Origin: Cylicocyclus nassatus
Lineage: Eukaryota > Nematoda > Chromadorea > Rhabditida > Strongylidae
Assembly (NCBI GenBank): GCA_958299035.1
Contig: CATQJL010000223.1
Coordinates: 52,558,302 to 52,622,301, forward strand
DNA: 64,000 bases
Reading direction: 5' to 3'
Under the pieces are notes generated by a model. It was not told where the DNA came from, made no database searches, and saw only the letters and a program-made list of their open reading frames with translations. Each line of letters opens with the position of its first letter. The stretch's first letter is position 1. A program made the translations under genes and the position numbers. Shown here piece after piece: positions 24,601-31,800 of this stretch.

Positions 24601-24848
24601 AATGTGTCTTTTTGGATGCTATGCATATGTTACTCTTGACTCTTACTTCTTCTTCGTACGCTTTAGGCTCAACACATATCGTGCTCACAATTCATGATGA
24701 GGTTATTGTCGAATGTGCCAAGGAAGATGAAGAGGAAACAGTGATTTGGATCCGCGATTGCCTAGAAAACGTCTTTCCAGATTTCAAAGTACCTCTGCCA
24801 GTGAAGGTCCGCAAAGGACCGAACTGGGGATCGCTCACACCTATATAA
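1..24848 (+). CDS. polq-1: DNA polymerase theta (5' end outside window)
   Basis: Family A polymerase-helicase that seals double-strand breaks by microhomology-mediated end joining in the nucleus. Exons read here: 176-346, 404-694, 1974-2091, 2226-2354, 15334-15446, 15498-15762, 15974-16073 (end uncertain), 18368-18531, 18591-18766, 18826-18904, 20140-20298, 20361-20513, 21459-21630, 21810-21905, 24014-24187, 24243-24311, 24373-24516 and 24667-24848 (TAA stop). Phases join throughout. Motif A (DYSQLELR), motif B (KTLCYGIIYGMG), motif C (HDEVIVE) and the HTATGR motif are all present. The order of helicase tail, linker, exo-like fold and polymerase is that of theta, not of POLN or bacterial Pol I, which lack the helicase half. 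The ATPase and most of the helicase lie left of base 1. The nearest downstream gene is rev-3, on the same strand. Identity is by recalled family similarity. Confidence 0.9.
1014..1236. mobile_element. MITE with GGCCGGGCATAC ends
   Basis: About 223 bp. The left end GGCCGGGCATACCTCACGCG is mirrored by CGCGTGAAGTATGCCCGACC at the right. The arms also share a GCGATTTGGCAAT block. It is homologous to the element at 10475-10704, including the internal CACATGCATAGTGTGTA block in inverted relation. No clear target duplication is visible at this copy. Confidence 0.75.
1678..1892. mobile_element. MITE with ACCCTAATTTCACGCGTA ends
   Basis: About 215 bp with terminal inverted repeats ACCCTAATTTCACGCG / CGCGTGAAATTAGGGT. 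The interior (a run of T, then CCAAAATCGACCAG...GGACCCT) reappears in the opposite orientation at 50571-50802, so the two are copies of one family. No coding capacity was found. Confidence 0.75.
1974..2354 (+). CDS. polq-1: polq-1: two linker exons
   Basis: Exon 1974-2091 (VALREIKKNVSTAVELN...FSESMEE) and exon 2226-2354 (LTIDDSKPVRRKSAVIRDEF...EKENQ) are bounded by clean signals: CTTTAG|A, GAG|GTATGG, TTTTAG|TTG and CAG|GTATGT. The first completes an AGA codon with the previous exon and the second is phase 0. The sequence is acidic and Ser-rich without a recognisable fold, as expected of the poorly conserved theta central linker. The next exon that fits in phase 0 is at 15334. Confidence 0.7.
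2490..3575. repeat. Composite repeat related to 17110-18180
   Basis: The edges carry inverted-looking blocks: AGGGCCCCCCACTAG... with GAAGTC...TTACGAAGTCCCC at 2490-2575, and GGGGACTTCGTAAAACTTAG... with GGTGCCAGCTCGTGCC at 3495-3570. The interior has AAACTTATGTGAAGTA at 2825 facing TACTTCACATAAGTTT at 2935, around a CAGACGATCTCAGATCGTCTG palindrome. Blocks such as ATCCAAAACTTATGTGA...TATGCTCC and CTTCAAAAACGAAGTC recur near 17575 and 17928. It is a decayed non-autonomous element; its exact ends are not certain. Confidence 0.5.
4921..5240. mobile_element. piggyBac-like MITE with TTAA duplication
   Basis: A 320 bp element flanked by TTAA at 4917-4920 and 5241-5244. The left end CTTATTGACGACGATG faces CGTCGTCGTCAATGGG at the right, so the inverted termini read CYYATTGACGACGA. 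TTAA duplication with C-rich CCCATTGAC-type termini is characteristic of piggyBac-superfamily elements. An internal GACGATGTGGACC(A/C)CCGGTGGCC unit occurs twice (4932-5000) around a CCACCGGTGG palindrome. It has no open frame of note. Confidence 0.7.
5267..5860. repeat. Dispersed repeat, copy 1
   Basis: A block around TTTTCTATCTTGTATCGCAAGCCAATAGG and onward to about 5850 recurs at 14180-14780 with the same orientation and scattered differences. Open frames of 60-110 codons on the minus strand in both copies are not conserved as protein. Class unknown. Confidence 0.55.
6050..6580 (-). pseudogene. Decayed protein-like remnant (unidentified)
   Basis: On the minus strand, frames between about 6580 and 6080 give pieces that look coding but are broken by frame changes and stops. 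Examples are DKIWEQASYTAMWRDPVVDE near 6560-6500, HAKRLNYDTYKEGYNTRK near 6260 and KFAGIAGLLQFESHELQG near 6100. No splice signals restore a frame. It may be a dead transposon or retrocopy; the family is not recognised. Confidence 0.3.
6780..7290. repeat. About 100 bp tandem satellite with stem-loop units
   Basis: Degenerate units repeat at roughly 99-105 bp. Each contains a perfect or near-perfect hairpin such as GCCGGTTTCTTGAAACCG (6873), GGCGGCTTTTTAAAGCCG (6972) and GCCGGCTTTTTGAAGCCG (7077), followed by GTCAGCTGAGT-type spacers. A lone unit with GCCGGCTTCGTAAAGCCG is at about 8930. Confidence 0.65.
7293..8268. mobile_element. Foldback element with about 150 bp inverted arms
   Basis: The left arm (about 7293-7440: GCATGCATTAACATCCCC, AGCTTCAAATCCTGAAGC, ACATGTTGAACAGGAGCGAG) is mirrored at about 8112-8268 (CTCGCTCCTGTTCAATATGT, GCTTCAGGATTTGAAGCT, GGGGATGTTAATGCATGC). 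The 670 bp interior has open frames of 124 codons (minus) and 92 codons (plus) with no recognisable similarity; these are taken as chance. The element abuts the hairpin satellite. Confidence 0.65.
8383..8840. mobile_element. Truncated mariner-like MITE (copy of 44690 family)
   Basis: It begins TTAGGTTGTTGCTTAAGTTC after TA and runs in parallel with 44690-45140 (GAAGCAGCTGTTCTAAG, CAATAAATTTCTTAG, CTCCAAGTGGTCGA, GCGAATAGAAGTAAT). The right half and right terminus are missing. Confidence 0.7.
9700..10025. repeat. About 125 bp minisatellite with TACGGTAG motifs
   Basis: Three degenerate units share GATCGAAA(C/T)TTGGTACACTGGGGTTA, TCGGGGCGCCGA and GGTTTACGGTAGA(T/C)(G/A)GGAGAA. The equivalent array in element B is at about 54470-54860. 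Confidence 0.7.
10301..10368 (+). other. tRNA-like sequence inside element A
   Basis: A 68 nt segment with an A-box-like TGGTCTAGCGG (10303-10313) and a perfect B box GGTTCGAGTCC (10347-10357) at tRNA-like spacing. It is preceded by GTGTGTCA. The paired stems are poor and the homologue in element B differs in the anticodon region, so a functional tRNA is unlikely. A tRNA-derived pol III promoter, as in SINEs, fits better. Confidence 0.6.
10475..10704. mobile_element. Nested MITE 1, TAA duplication
   Basis: Termini AGGGCCGGGCATACTTCACG / CGTGAAGTATGCCCGACCCT, flanked by TAA at 10472-10474 and 10705-10707. Same family as 1014-1236. A 3 bp TAA duplication is typical of PIF/Harbinger-type elements. 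Confidence 0.8.
10708..10895. mobile_element. Nested MITE 2, TAA duplication
   Basis: Termini GGCCCCGGGCAGACTTCACG / CGTGAAGTCTGTCCGGGGCC, flanked by TAA (10705-10707, shared with MITE 1, and 10896-10898). A close copy lies at 32388-32589. Confidence 0.8.
11733..12194. mobile_element. 460 bp palindromic element
   Basis: The arms GTGCCAAGCACGCGGGG...GGGAATGGTCAGAG and TCTGACCATTCCC...CGCGGCTGGGCAC are inverted. The inner arms share TGCCAAGCAACTATCTGGGAGG with its mirror CTCCCAAATAGTCGCTTGGCA. The size and the inner GCTCATAACTTCTC/GGCAGAT blocks resemble the CAAGG-ended MITEs at 16090, 22423 and 51397. A 145-codon open frame (11460-11897) runs into the left arm and is not regarded as a gene. 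Confidence 0.6.
12761..13285. repeat. About 170 bp tandem array (three units)
   Basis: Each unit contains (GTATGTCT)n, a GAATTCCATTTC-like block, GGACCAAACTTGACACACAT, ACACTTCGGGGCGG and TATCGATCGATATCGATTTTTT. Units begin near 12761, 12937 and 13103. Short open frames spanning the units are repeat artefacts. A single diverged unit is at about 53145-53300. Confidence 0.75.
13290..13590. repeat. Second tandem array with poly-G end
   Basis: Three units share GAGCTACGGGGCTGGGAGTTGG, GAGCA(C/T)GCTGATTACGAAT and a T-rich TATCGATTTTTTGCAAA spacer. The last unit has an 11-G run at 13559-13569. The same unit recurs at 53310-53370 and at 55800-55990, the latter with a 12-G run at 55863. Confidence 0.7.
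14180..14780. repeat. Dispersed repeat, copy 2
   Basis: Parallel copy of 5267-5860 (TATCTTGTATCGCAAGCCAG and following). The neighbouring blocks 13960-14060 and 15030-15130 (CAGCCTCCTCCGTCTGC, TCTGGTTAT, GGAATC.TGTGGCTCT) are also repeated. Class unknown. Confidence 0.55.
15334..16073 (+). CDS. polq-1: polq-1: exonuclease-like domain exons
   Basis: Exon 15334-15446 is a basic/Ser-rich linker ending FEEFDVDDVC. After a 51 nt intron, exon 15498-15762 gives TESAWNQFVKQSSSW and then LLHGISFCTPDGTPKYIPL, the strand-turn-strand pattern of Pol I/theta exonuclease-like folds. Exon 15974 onward gives KNVLFFGHDNFHLAFLT and SDVVHLLS. The catalytic carboxylates of active DnaQ-type exonucleases are not evident, in line with the inactive fold in theta. 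The third exon's donor is uncertain. A GT at 16074 (LLS|) is the only nearby site giving phase 1 as the next exon needs, and a MITE starts 16 nt later. Confidence 0.75.
16090..16563. mobile_element. CAAGG-ended MITE, TTA duplication
   Basis: 474 bp from CAAGGGAAGCTTGTTTAGTC to GACTAAACATGCATTCCTTG, flanked by TTA at 16087-16089 and 16564-16566. The arms include AAGTGGCCTTTCTAAATGAG and its mirror. Copies at 22423-22885 (TCA duplicated) and 51397-51860 (TAA duplicated) show the family duplicates TNA. Confidence 0.8.
17110..18180. repeat. Composite repeat, copy of 2490-3575 family
   Basis: Begins CAGGGCCCGGCACGCG with AACGAAGTCCCCCATGACTTCGCG and ends near GGCGCTGGCACGGGCAAC. Interior blocks (AAACTTATGTGATCTCCG, CGCTGTAAACAAGCCATTTGTTT, CTTCAAAAACGAAGTC, GCAGGGCCCTGCC) match the copy at 2.5-3.6 kb. 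No gene was seen. Confidence 0.5.
18368..18904 (+). CDS. polq-1: polq-1: exons before the polymerase palm
   Basis: Exon 18368-18531 (NDAEEELCPSSTPSQSISLD...WKSFKLK), exon 18591-18766 (ASEPISVSYVAFLAHLREGE...AVQSYLAP) and exon 18826-18904 (LFDLLSPLAVQCSSEDSLSL...RALQ) join in phase. They occupy the place of the human segment leading to the ESILIF..NSLLQKENLQDVF..VEMP helices. The last acceptor (CTTAAAG) is weak. The junction RALQ|VVSTMCLDGFRF gives the expected entry into the polymerase domain, so the 1.2 kb after 18904 is intron. Confidence 0.7.
18905..20139 (+). other. polq-1 intron
   Basis: No exon is needed to keep phase. Two open frames of 96 codons (19045-19335, 19774-20064) show no similarity and no good splice context. 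A block TTTAAAGGCTGCGTCCGGGC at about 19068 resembles the AGGCAGCGTCC termini seen near 37.4 kb. Confidence 0.5.
20140..24848 (+). CDS. polq-1: polq-1: family A polymerase domain
   Basis: Exons are 20140-20298 (CLDGFRFD), 20361-20513 (VLFTRLKLPHPGG...LSHAMS), 21459-21630 (IIPLQRF...HTATGRI...EPNLQNIP), 21810-21905 (DYSQLELRVLAHL), 24014-24187 (RDFFKDLAAKW...YGIIYGMGG), 24243-24311, 24373-24516 (RRRVTN...NYTVQGTASE) and 24667-24848 (HIVLTIHDEVIVE...NWGSLTPI). Both metal-binding carboxylates are present: Asp of motif A and Asp of HDE in motif C. So are the O-helix Lys/Tyr. Insert 1 (after KLP) and insert 2 (between NIP and the pre-motif A strand) are much shorter than in human theta. The intron at 24517-24666 is open in frame at the place of insert 3. 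Confidence 0.93.
20514..21458 (+). other. polq-1 intron, AT-rich
   Basis: 945 bp between CAT GCC ATG AGT|GTAAGT and TTTAG|CAA. No element or exon recognised. Confidence 0.5.
21906..24013 (+). other. polq-1 intron with a MITE
   Basis: 2.1 kb splitting a Gly codon directly after motif A (HLSS G RDFF). It contains the CAAGG-ended MITE at 22423-22885 and a TACGGTAG-rich stretch near 23230-23400. No exon is needed. Confidence 0.6.
22423..22885. mobile_element. CAAGG-ended MITE, TCA duplication
   Basis: 463 bp from CAAGGGAGCCGTGTCGAG to CTCGACACGGTTCCTTTG, flanked by TCA at 22420-22422 and 22886-22888. Inner arms TGACCGTTTTTCGG / CGAGCATAACTCGGCGTCC resemble the copies at 16090 and 51397. Confidence 0.8.
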
Positions 24849-25039
24849 CGGTTTTAATTACCTCTCCAACTTTAAATAGGTTTTACTCACTCACTTTGTA
24901 ATCTCAAGTATTAGTTTTACTCTTTGTATCTCAAGTGATGATCTTGCACGTCAATCAAGCCCGATTTGGGCTTTTAATGCTAATCTTGAATCAAGATACT
25001 CGTCTCACCTTGTAAATAATACTTACAATACTGTGATAT

Positions 25040-25045
25040 AATAAA
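25040..25045 (+). terminator. Probable polyadenylation signal of polq-1
   Basis: AATAAA within GATATAATAAATTATT, the first such hexamer downstream of the TAA at 24846-24848. Confidence 0.45.
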
Positions 25046-26282
25046 TTATTCCCGTTTGCTTATGTTCTAATGACAACGTGGTCACGCAGTAGTCTACTTG
25101 ACATTCTACAATCTTCTTCAATTCGGTGTTCTATATTTTCGATGTAGAATTATATACATTCTGATAAGCGGTGTTCCACTGTCGAGCGGTTTTTTTTTCA
25201 TGCGCAATCGCAAGTTTTCGTATAAGCAATCGGTACACCCAGGTAGCTAGCTAGAAAAACATTTCAAGTGGTTCGATAGATCCAGAAATATCAAGACTAA
25301 CACGTAAACGCTTCCATTCTACCCGTTTATTTTCTAAAAAGTCGCTCTAATACTTTCACTAATATGAACGTGAATTTCATTGCTTAGATTTTCTCTCAGT
25401 TGGTTAAGTCTGCTGAAATGGTCTCCTTCAAAAGTAGAAAACTGCGAATTTTTATCGATTTCTATGATAATCATTTGGCAAACAAATGCGTCATAGACCT
25501 TTTTCTGCTAAAGACACCCACAGAGTTAACGCATTTCCGAACAGGCATAGAGCTTTGCTACATATGTTGCATGTATACAAAAGCTGTGTCCTTCTTTCTA
25601 TTTGAATTTCTGTCCACTCTGCGGGCTGTGAAAGCTACATTTTTATTTCTCCTGCTGAATCAACCATTTTGTCCACTCCTACATGTAGGCACAAGTAAAA
25701 GTTTGTGGCTACCATGAATCCATGCATTTTTCTGATTGCATAATTATTTCCTTTTATTTTTGCTTTTTTGTTAATCTTGTTAGAGTTGGTTCTTCAAATG
25801 CGAATGACCTCGTGTTGGATCTCGTTTACCTTATGCTTCCTTCCGCGAGCCGCTAGTAGAAGCATAACTATGTACATACATAATATACATACTAATCTCA
25901 TTTGCTACAATAGTCTTATTTCTATCTGTAAAGAGTATTAGCAGAGCGCAGACTCGTCCTTACTATTATATGTCATAAAGAGTAGGAATATTAAAAGAGA
26001 CCAATTAAGTTTTAACATTGGAGACCGCTTGACACCCCTGGTATGTCAAGACTTGAATATCATCAAAATGACGACTGTCTTAGGGGATGAAGTCTCGCTC
26101 CAGTAGTTGTTGCTTTGCGTTGGATTTACAAACAGACTCCACCTTTTTTGTCAGCCTGTGGAACTGTAGGAATAGTGGTAGTATGCTGATTTGAAAAAAT
26201 TGATCGTGAAAGGCTGTGGTCCCAGAAATCAGACAACTACAATTCTGCATGGTCGTCAGTGTGTTGATAGACATCCTACTAT

Positions 26283-26300
26283 CCTTATCTCTTACCTACA
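26283..26300 (+). promoter_or_regulatory. Possible trans-splice acceptor for rev-3
   Basis: TATCTCTTACCTACAG ends 27 nt before the first in-frame ATG (26328), which is preceded in frame by a TAG at 26322-26324. Nematode genes often receive a spliced leader at such a site. This is an inference; no transcript was seen. Confidence 0.3.
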
Positions 26301-26327
26301 GAAGCATCTTCACACATGATCTAGTCG

Positions 26328-28838
26328 ATGGTTGAAGCAGCATTTCGTATGCGAAATGTGCTTTGCGAGTATAGCCTTGCCTTGCCTTCAGCTGTTGATC
26401 GACACCTCTTCCCTGATTTGAAACAGCAAGTGCCAACATTCCATATCTTTGGAATAACTCCAGAAGGTGAATTATTGCATTTTTGATCACGAAAAGCCAA
26501 AATATTGAAGTTTGCTACAACAGAGTAGCGCAGTATAAGGTTTCGGAATTTTGAGGAATTTTAAGGCTTTCAGTGAATTCCATGTTTTAAGGAAAGAAGG
26601 CATGTGTACACGTCCATGGTTTTCTTCCTTACATGCTGATTCGTGTTGGAGGCAATTTTACGCCGACATTGGAGCAAAGAATGAGAGAGAAGCTCAATCG
26701 GTTGATTCAACGGGAATTTGCCTCTAAGCAAGAGAAAGCAGATAAGCAGATCACCACCAACTACAACTACATCTATAAAATTGAGCCGATGCTGGGGAAG
26801 TAAGTGAGGTTCTTCTGACGGAAAGTTGCAGACTTTTGGAAAACAGTTTGCATGAATATGTGGCAACTGTCGAATATGATTGGCATTGAAAGTTCGTTTT
26901 GAAAACCAGACCAGAGAAAGATTAAAACAAAAAACGTCAATCTATGTTCATAGATGAATTGATGATTTGAAAAGCAATAATCTAAACATTTATCATGATT
27001 CCCTCCATTTAGATCAATATACGGATACCACGAGAATCCAGAACAGTTTGCGAAAATTTATTTTCTCAATCCGTTGCATCGAACAAGGTAAGAAATATAT
27101 CTGATCTCCATATACTGATTTGATATGAGAAGAAGGTTATGATTCCCTTCGAGTCTTCTATTGGGTGAACTATGTGGTCAGCACGACCCTTTTATCTGTC
27201 ATATGAAAATTCTATGCATTACAAGCGAAAAGCTGTCTCAACTTACTTCAAGGATTAAGATGCGTTGTGAAAAAACTACGTCGACTATGATAGCATTCGC
27301 TCAATCTTTAAGAGATGATACTCGCCATCTTGCGCTAAATTGTTCACTAAATGAATTATCTATGTTTAGGCTGTTCGCTGCACTTGCAAAAGAGGTTGAT
27401 GAATTCCCTGTGATGCAACCTTTTGAAGCGCACACTCCTTATGTACTGCAGGTTGGGTTATTACCTATCTTCTAAATTTTTCTTTCTCCGTGTATCTTAT
27501 TTTCTTAGTTTTTCATCGACAAATCCATATTTGGCATGGATGAGATAGTATTCAAACGTGTACAGTATCGCATTGGACCTCAAAGTGACTCGCAAGGTAA
27601 GATTTCTAACCTGTAAAAATCAAAAAAATTCAGAACTCTGAAGATGAAATCAGAAACAAGCATAGTTTTCACTTCTGCGTTGCATTAAAATGAGAATCAT
27701 CAGACCTCGACTTATTTTGTGATTTGTGAATTCTTAAAGATGATGAAGTTAGAAATAATATCATTGATAAAACTAAAATTACTATGAATTTTTTGACTGG
27801 ATGAGTTTTCGATCACCTTGTGTAATCACGTCGTTAATTCTAATTGGGGTATGGGGCATCTACACAAATAAGTATTTTTGGTGCGCCTACCCGCCTACTT
27901 TTGAGAAAAATTCGCACAAATTTTCGTCTGCAAAATTTAACCTGCCTTCTCACTTTTCCCCCACATCATTTTTTTTTCGGTTTCTGCTCCGAGATATATG
28001 TTGAGGGCGGGAGATTGCTTCGGTCAGTATACCCAAACGTGGAAAGTTCTATTTTTTGTTTCAGAGAAGATCTTTGGAGACCTTACGGCTGCAGATGTTA
28101 TAAACGAGTGAGCACTGATCTTTTGAATGTTCACAACTCTTCTAGCCTTTATCTGTTGCTATAGAAAATCTTTGTTTTCTTATAGCACATCGCTTCTTTC
28201 ACCTCTTACGCCCATCACTTCCTGCGCGGTGGAGTGTGATGCGTATACGTCGGATATCATGAACGAACAAATACATGCCGCAAATGGTATGAAGCAGAAT
28301 CTGTGCGAAAAATAACTAATATTTTGGTCCTTAGTCCACTCGTGCAATCCTGGACTGGAATATATCTGGCGCGAAGAAGCAGCTCGATGCGCGGCTCAGG
28401 GACGGAAGCTAGAGGACACGTTCAATAACTGTAGGTTGAGGTTAAAATAAGATTTTTTTCGCCAAGTTAGCCATAACGGAGTTCTGTATCTTTTAGGCAC
28501 ATGTCTCGCTATAAAAAATTTATATTTTTCCCTAATCAAGGAACTCAAAAATTTTTCGTTATTCTAACTTTTCTGTTTATCACAAGCTGCTACTTTTGAG
28601 CAAAATCATAACCTTTCAATTGAGTTGTTTGTGTATTTATACTAAGAAAATTGCTTACTTTCGCTATATATTCCTCACGTTCATATCTCAAGCGAAGGTT
28701 TTTTAGATACACCTAGACCTCACTGGCAAAATAAAATTGAAACAGATCTGCTTAGTCGGCTGGAGGAAGTTGCTCGAGCAGTAAGGGCTGCTGGAGGAGC
28801 GGATGTAGAAGATTCTTTGGCAACTCAGCCAGCTCAAG
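26328..28838 (+). CDS. rev-3: rev-3: N-terminal domain exons
   Basis: Exons 26328-26466, 26592-26799, 27013-27087, 27370-27451, 27509-27596, 28065-28107, 28186-28286, 28335-28430 and 28707-28838 join in phase. The opening MVEAAFRMRNVLCEYSLALP parallels MFSVRIVTADYYMASP of human REV3L, followed by VPTFHIFGITPEG, HVHGFLPYMLIRV, IYGYHENPEQFAKIYFLNP, HTPYVLQFFIDKSIFGM and LSPLTPITSCAVECDAY. NPGLEYIWREEAARC marks the end of the conserved N-terminal block, after which the sequence becomes Ala/Glu-rich. Confidence 0.88.
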
Positions 28839-31800
28839 GTGAGATTTCGCAGGGATAATTTTTTGATGCTAGTGCTTCAAAGTCTGAGAAGATCTATCAT
28901 TATTTGAAATAGATGTGTGGTATAATAAAGTTGATAAATCAGTAATTCGGAGATTTTGACATTTTTGAGTTACAATCAATTTACTGCCATACCCCTTGAC
29001 GAAAATTGCTCAAGAATAAGTGGGAATTTCGCTGATTGCAGGGCATTCTAGAATCAAGAAGTGGTGGACTCTTTGAGACGCGTCGTTCTTGCTAATAAAT
29101 AATGAAACATAATGGTACATGCCAGTGGCGGTCCCAGGATTTCCTTTTTGAGGGGGGGGGGGGCGAGAGGTGGAAGAAATATTTCGAATGAGGGTGCATG
29201 GCATTGCCGAAGAGTTTTTCTAAGGCCAATTTCAATTTTTAAAAGATCAAATCACTTTGCTTATTTACAAGTTAAGACAAGTCACACATTTTTATGACCC
29301 ATGTATGTATTTTTTATGGAATACAGTACTGTAACGCCCATTTTCCAGATAATGTGCTTCCCGAACACCTTGTAATATTAGATGAACCAAATTTGGATTC
29401 TACCATAGCGTGGACGCAGGATGTTACGGCTATGGAAACTCCTATCGAAGATGTTAGAACTGCGGAGGAACCGAAAGAGGAAGAAGGTCAAGAAGGCAGC
29501 GATGACGAAGATAATGCCCGAGAAGATGAGACTATGCTGTCGCAGTTGAGAGATAGCATGACTCCAGAAGAGGAGGAAGCGGGAGAGGTAACTGGCCATT
29601 AAAAAAAGTTTCTCTACCATCTTGGATGTGTGCTTTTAGAGACAGTCTACAGCTTTGGAAGATCTTTTCGATGGCTCTCCAGTAAAGCCAAATACCTCGA
29701 TCTTGAACTCGTATACTTAATTTTCGATCCAAACAATAAAATCAAAAAGTTTTATCTCTACAGAAGATGGGTTACACTCGATGTGGATCTTCCTTTGCGC
29801 CTACGCGGAAGCAGAAACCGTCGAGCATCAACCCCTTTTGCACCTGCTCCATATGGTGCAACTATGAAGTTCGAAGATGCTAGCCTTCGTCCGGCAAGCT
29901 AATTACTTTCAAATTATTAGGTTGATTCATAATTAATGCACGTTTTTCTTACCTCTTCTTCCAAGAGCTGGTATTTGACGTGTAATCAATTCCCCCAAAA
30001 ACTTTTTATACATTGTAAAAGAGCGTTTTTTCTAGTTTCTTATGTGGGCCTTCGCTTTCGTACATCTCCGTTCATTCCAAAGTTCTGAGCTTTCAAATAA
30101 AAGAGACTAAATCCCAAAATTTTTGCTTTTCACTCTTTTTGCTCTAAATCCATGAGTAATAGCCGAATTGATTATAGAAAATATGCATAAGGATTGGGGA
30201 ACTTTGCGCTACAAGATTCTTTTTGAACAAAATTTTCCATGAATTCTGAGCTGAGAAATCCATTTGCGAACTTTAATAATGGTCGCGGCCCTTTCGTGCC
30301 ATATAAAACTTTCAAGCAAAAGGCGATTGCAGGTCTTTTGCACTATTTAGCAAGGGTAGACCTAGTTCATTTGTTGGTAGAAAAGCGCTAGGGTTTTCCC
30401 ACTTTTTAGCGGAGATAAATGAAATAACTTCAAAAGTGATCGATTTTTGAACCGCCGAGATGCCAGAAAATAGCGAGTACTTTCGACTTTTTCGCGATAT
30501 TTTCTTCTACATTTTTTCCGCAAAATTCAAGCTTGGCATTACTGCTTAAGAGAACCTTGGCTACACGATGAGCGAAGTCTGCTTTATCCTACTTCATTTA
30601 AACATAAATTATGCTCTCTCAAAGTAAAGGCTTCTGAAAAAAGTTGTTGGCACTCTTCGGGCCAGAAAATCTTTTTTTGTATTAGATACAGTCACGCAAA
30701 AGTATCTGTTTTATAGCCACTGATTTGGTGGTTACAGCAGTTTTTATTGCGCCCAGATATGTTTCTTAAAAAAAGAATTATCTTGGTCGAAAGTTGAAGT
30801 ATAGAAAACGTGCATTAATTATGAATCAACCTAATATATCCCAGTTTTCAGAGTTATAATGATATGATGTTTTGTAGATGCCGCTGAATGTTTCGCTTGA
30901 CGCAACAGCTCTACTCAGCACCTCAACTAATGGTAAGGACTTTATGGAGTAGGATATAGCATACGAGCCTTTTGTTTAGAGGAAGAAGAGGAAGACGTGG
31001 ATCTGGAGGAGATTGGTTTTCTCAGTGCGGCAAGCTTGGAAATTCTTGCACTTACCCAAACCCCCATGCCGGATCCACAGGTCATTGCTTGCATTAGAAA
31101 TCAACAACTTCAAAGTGCATAACTTTGATTTTGCGCATTCCTTCTTCCTCCTTCTCTCTCTTTCCTTCCTCCTACCTCAGAAAAAAAAACAACTGAAAAA
31201 CGGGTAGTTTCTGTATTTGGATTCACCAATTTTTTTGTGTTTTTCCATACATAACTATTATAAAAGACGTTCTGCCAATGGAAGTTGAGCGAAATGTTTT
31301 TTTTTTATTATCTTCAACATAAGTGGCTATCAACCAACGATATTTTAGTCGTGTGTACTGACAAGCTCAGACTTCTGATTATGTATACCATGGTTGCTTT
31401 TCTCCAAGAAGGGCGCTGGCTGCGTTTGGAAACAGCTAGAGAGCTCGACTTTTTGAACCCTGAAATCAATGAGCTAATTTTTGCTTGGAAAAGGCCCAAA
31501 TACCGGAGCAAGTCATAGTCGAATATCGCTTCATCTAAACAAAAATAAAGGTATAAAACGGATTTTTGAATTGAGCTTCCTGCGCGTCTATAATCTGAAA
31601 AACGTGCGTTTTCGCAGACCTAAGCGCAACGATTTTCCTCCTTTTTTGGGCATTTCTTCTTGTTTTATCGTCATTTTTTCAAGCTAAATAGCGTATTTGG
31701 CAGCCGTGGTCATCGCACACTAAGAACACACCCCAAACCAGCCCTTTGCATTCGCGTTCATTTTTGGCAGTTATGGGAAGAACTGGCAGAACTTTCTTTA

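Larger units (their letters stand above)
24849..26327. other. polq-1 / rev-3 intergenic region
   Basis: 1.48 kb, AT-rich. It holds a likely polyadenylation signal AATAAA at 25040-25045, about 190 nt after the polq-1 stop. A TATTATATGTCATAAAG-type AT-rich stretch near 25965 could hold promoter elements. No gene was seen; a 105-codon frame at 25400-25717 has no support. Confidence 0.5.

Noticed and set aside
29764..29902. Possible rev-3 exon with good CTACAG acceptor
   Set aside because: None of its three frames keeps phase with both neighbours; direct joining of 29681 to 30878 does.
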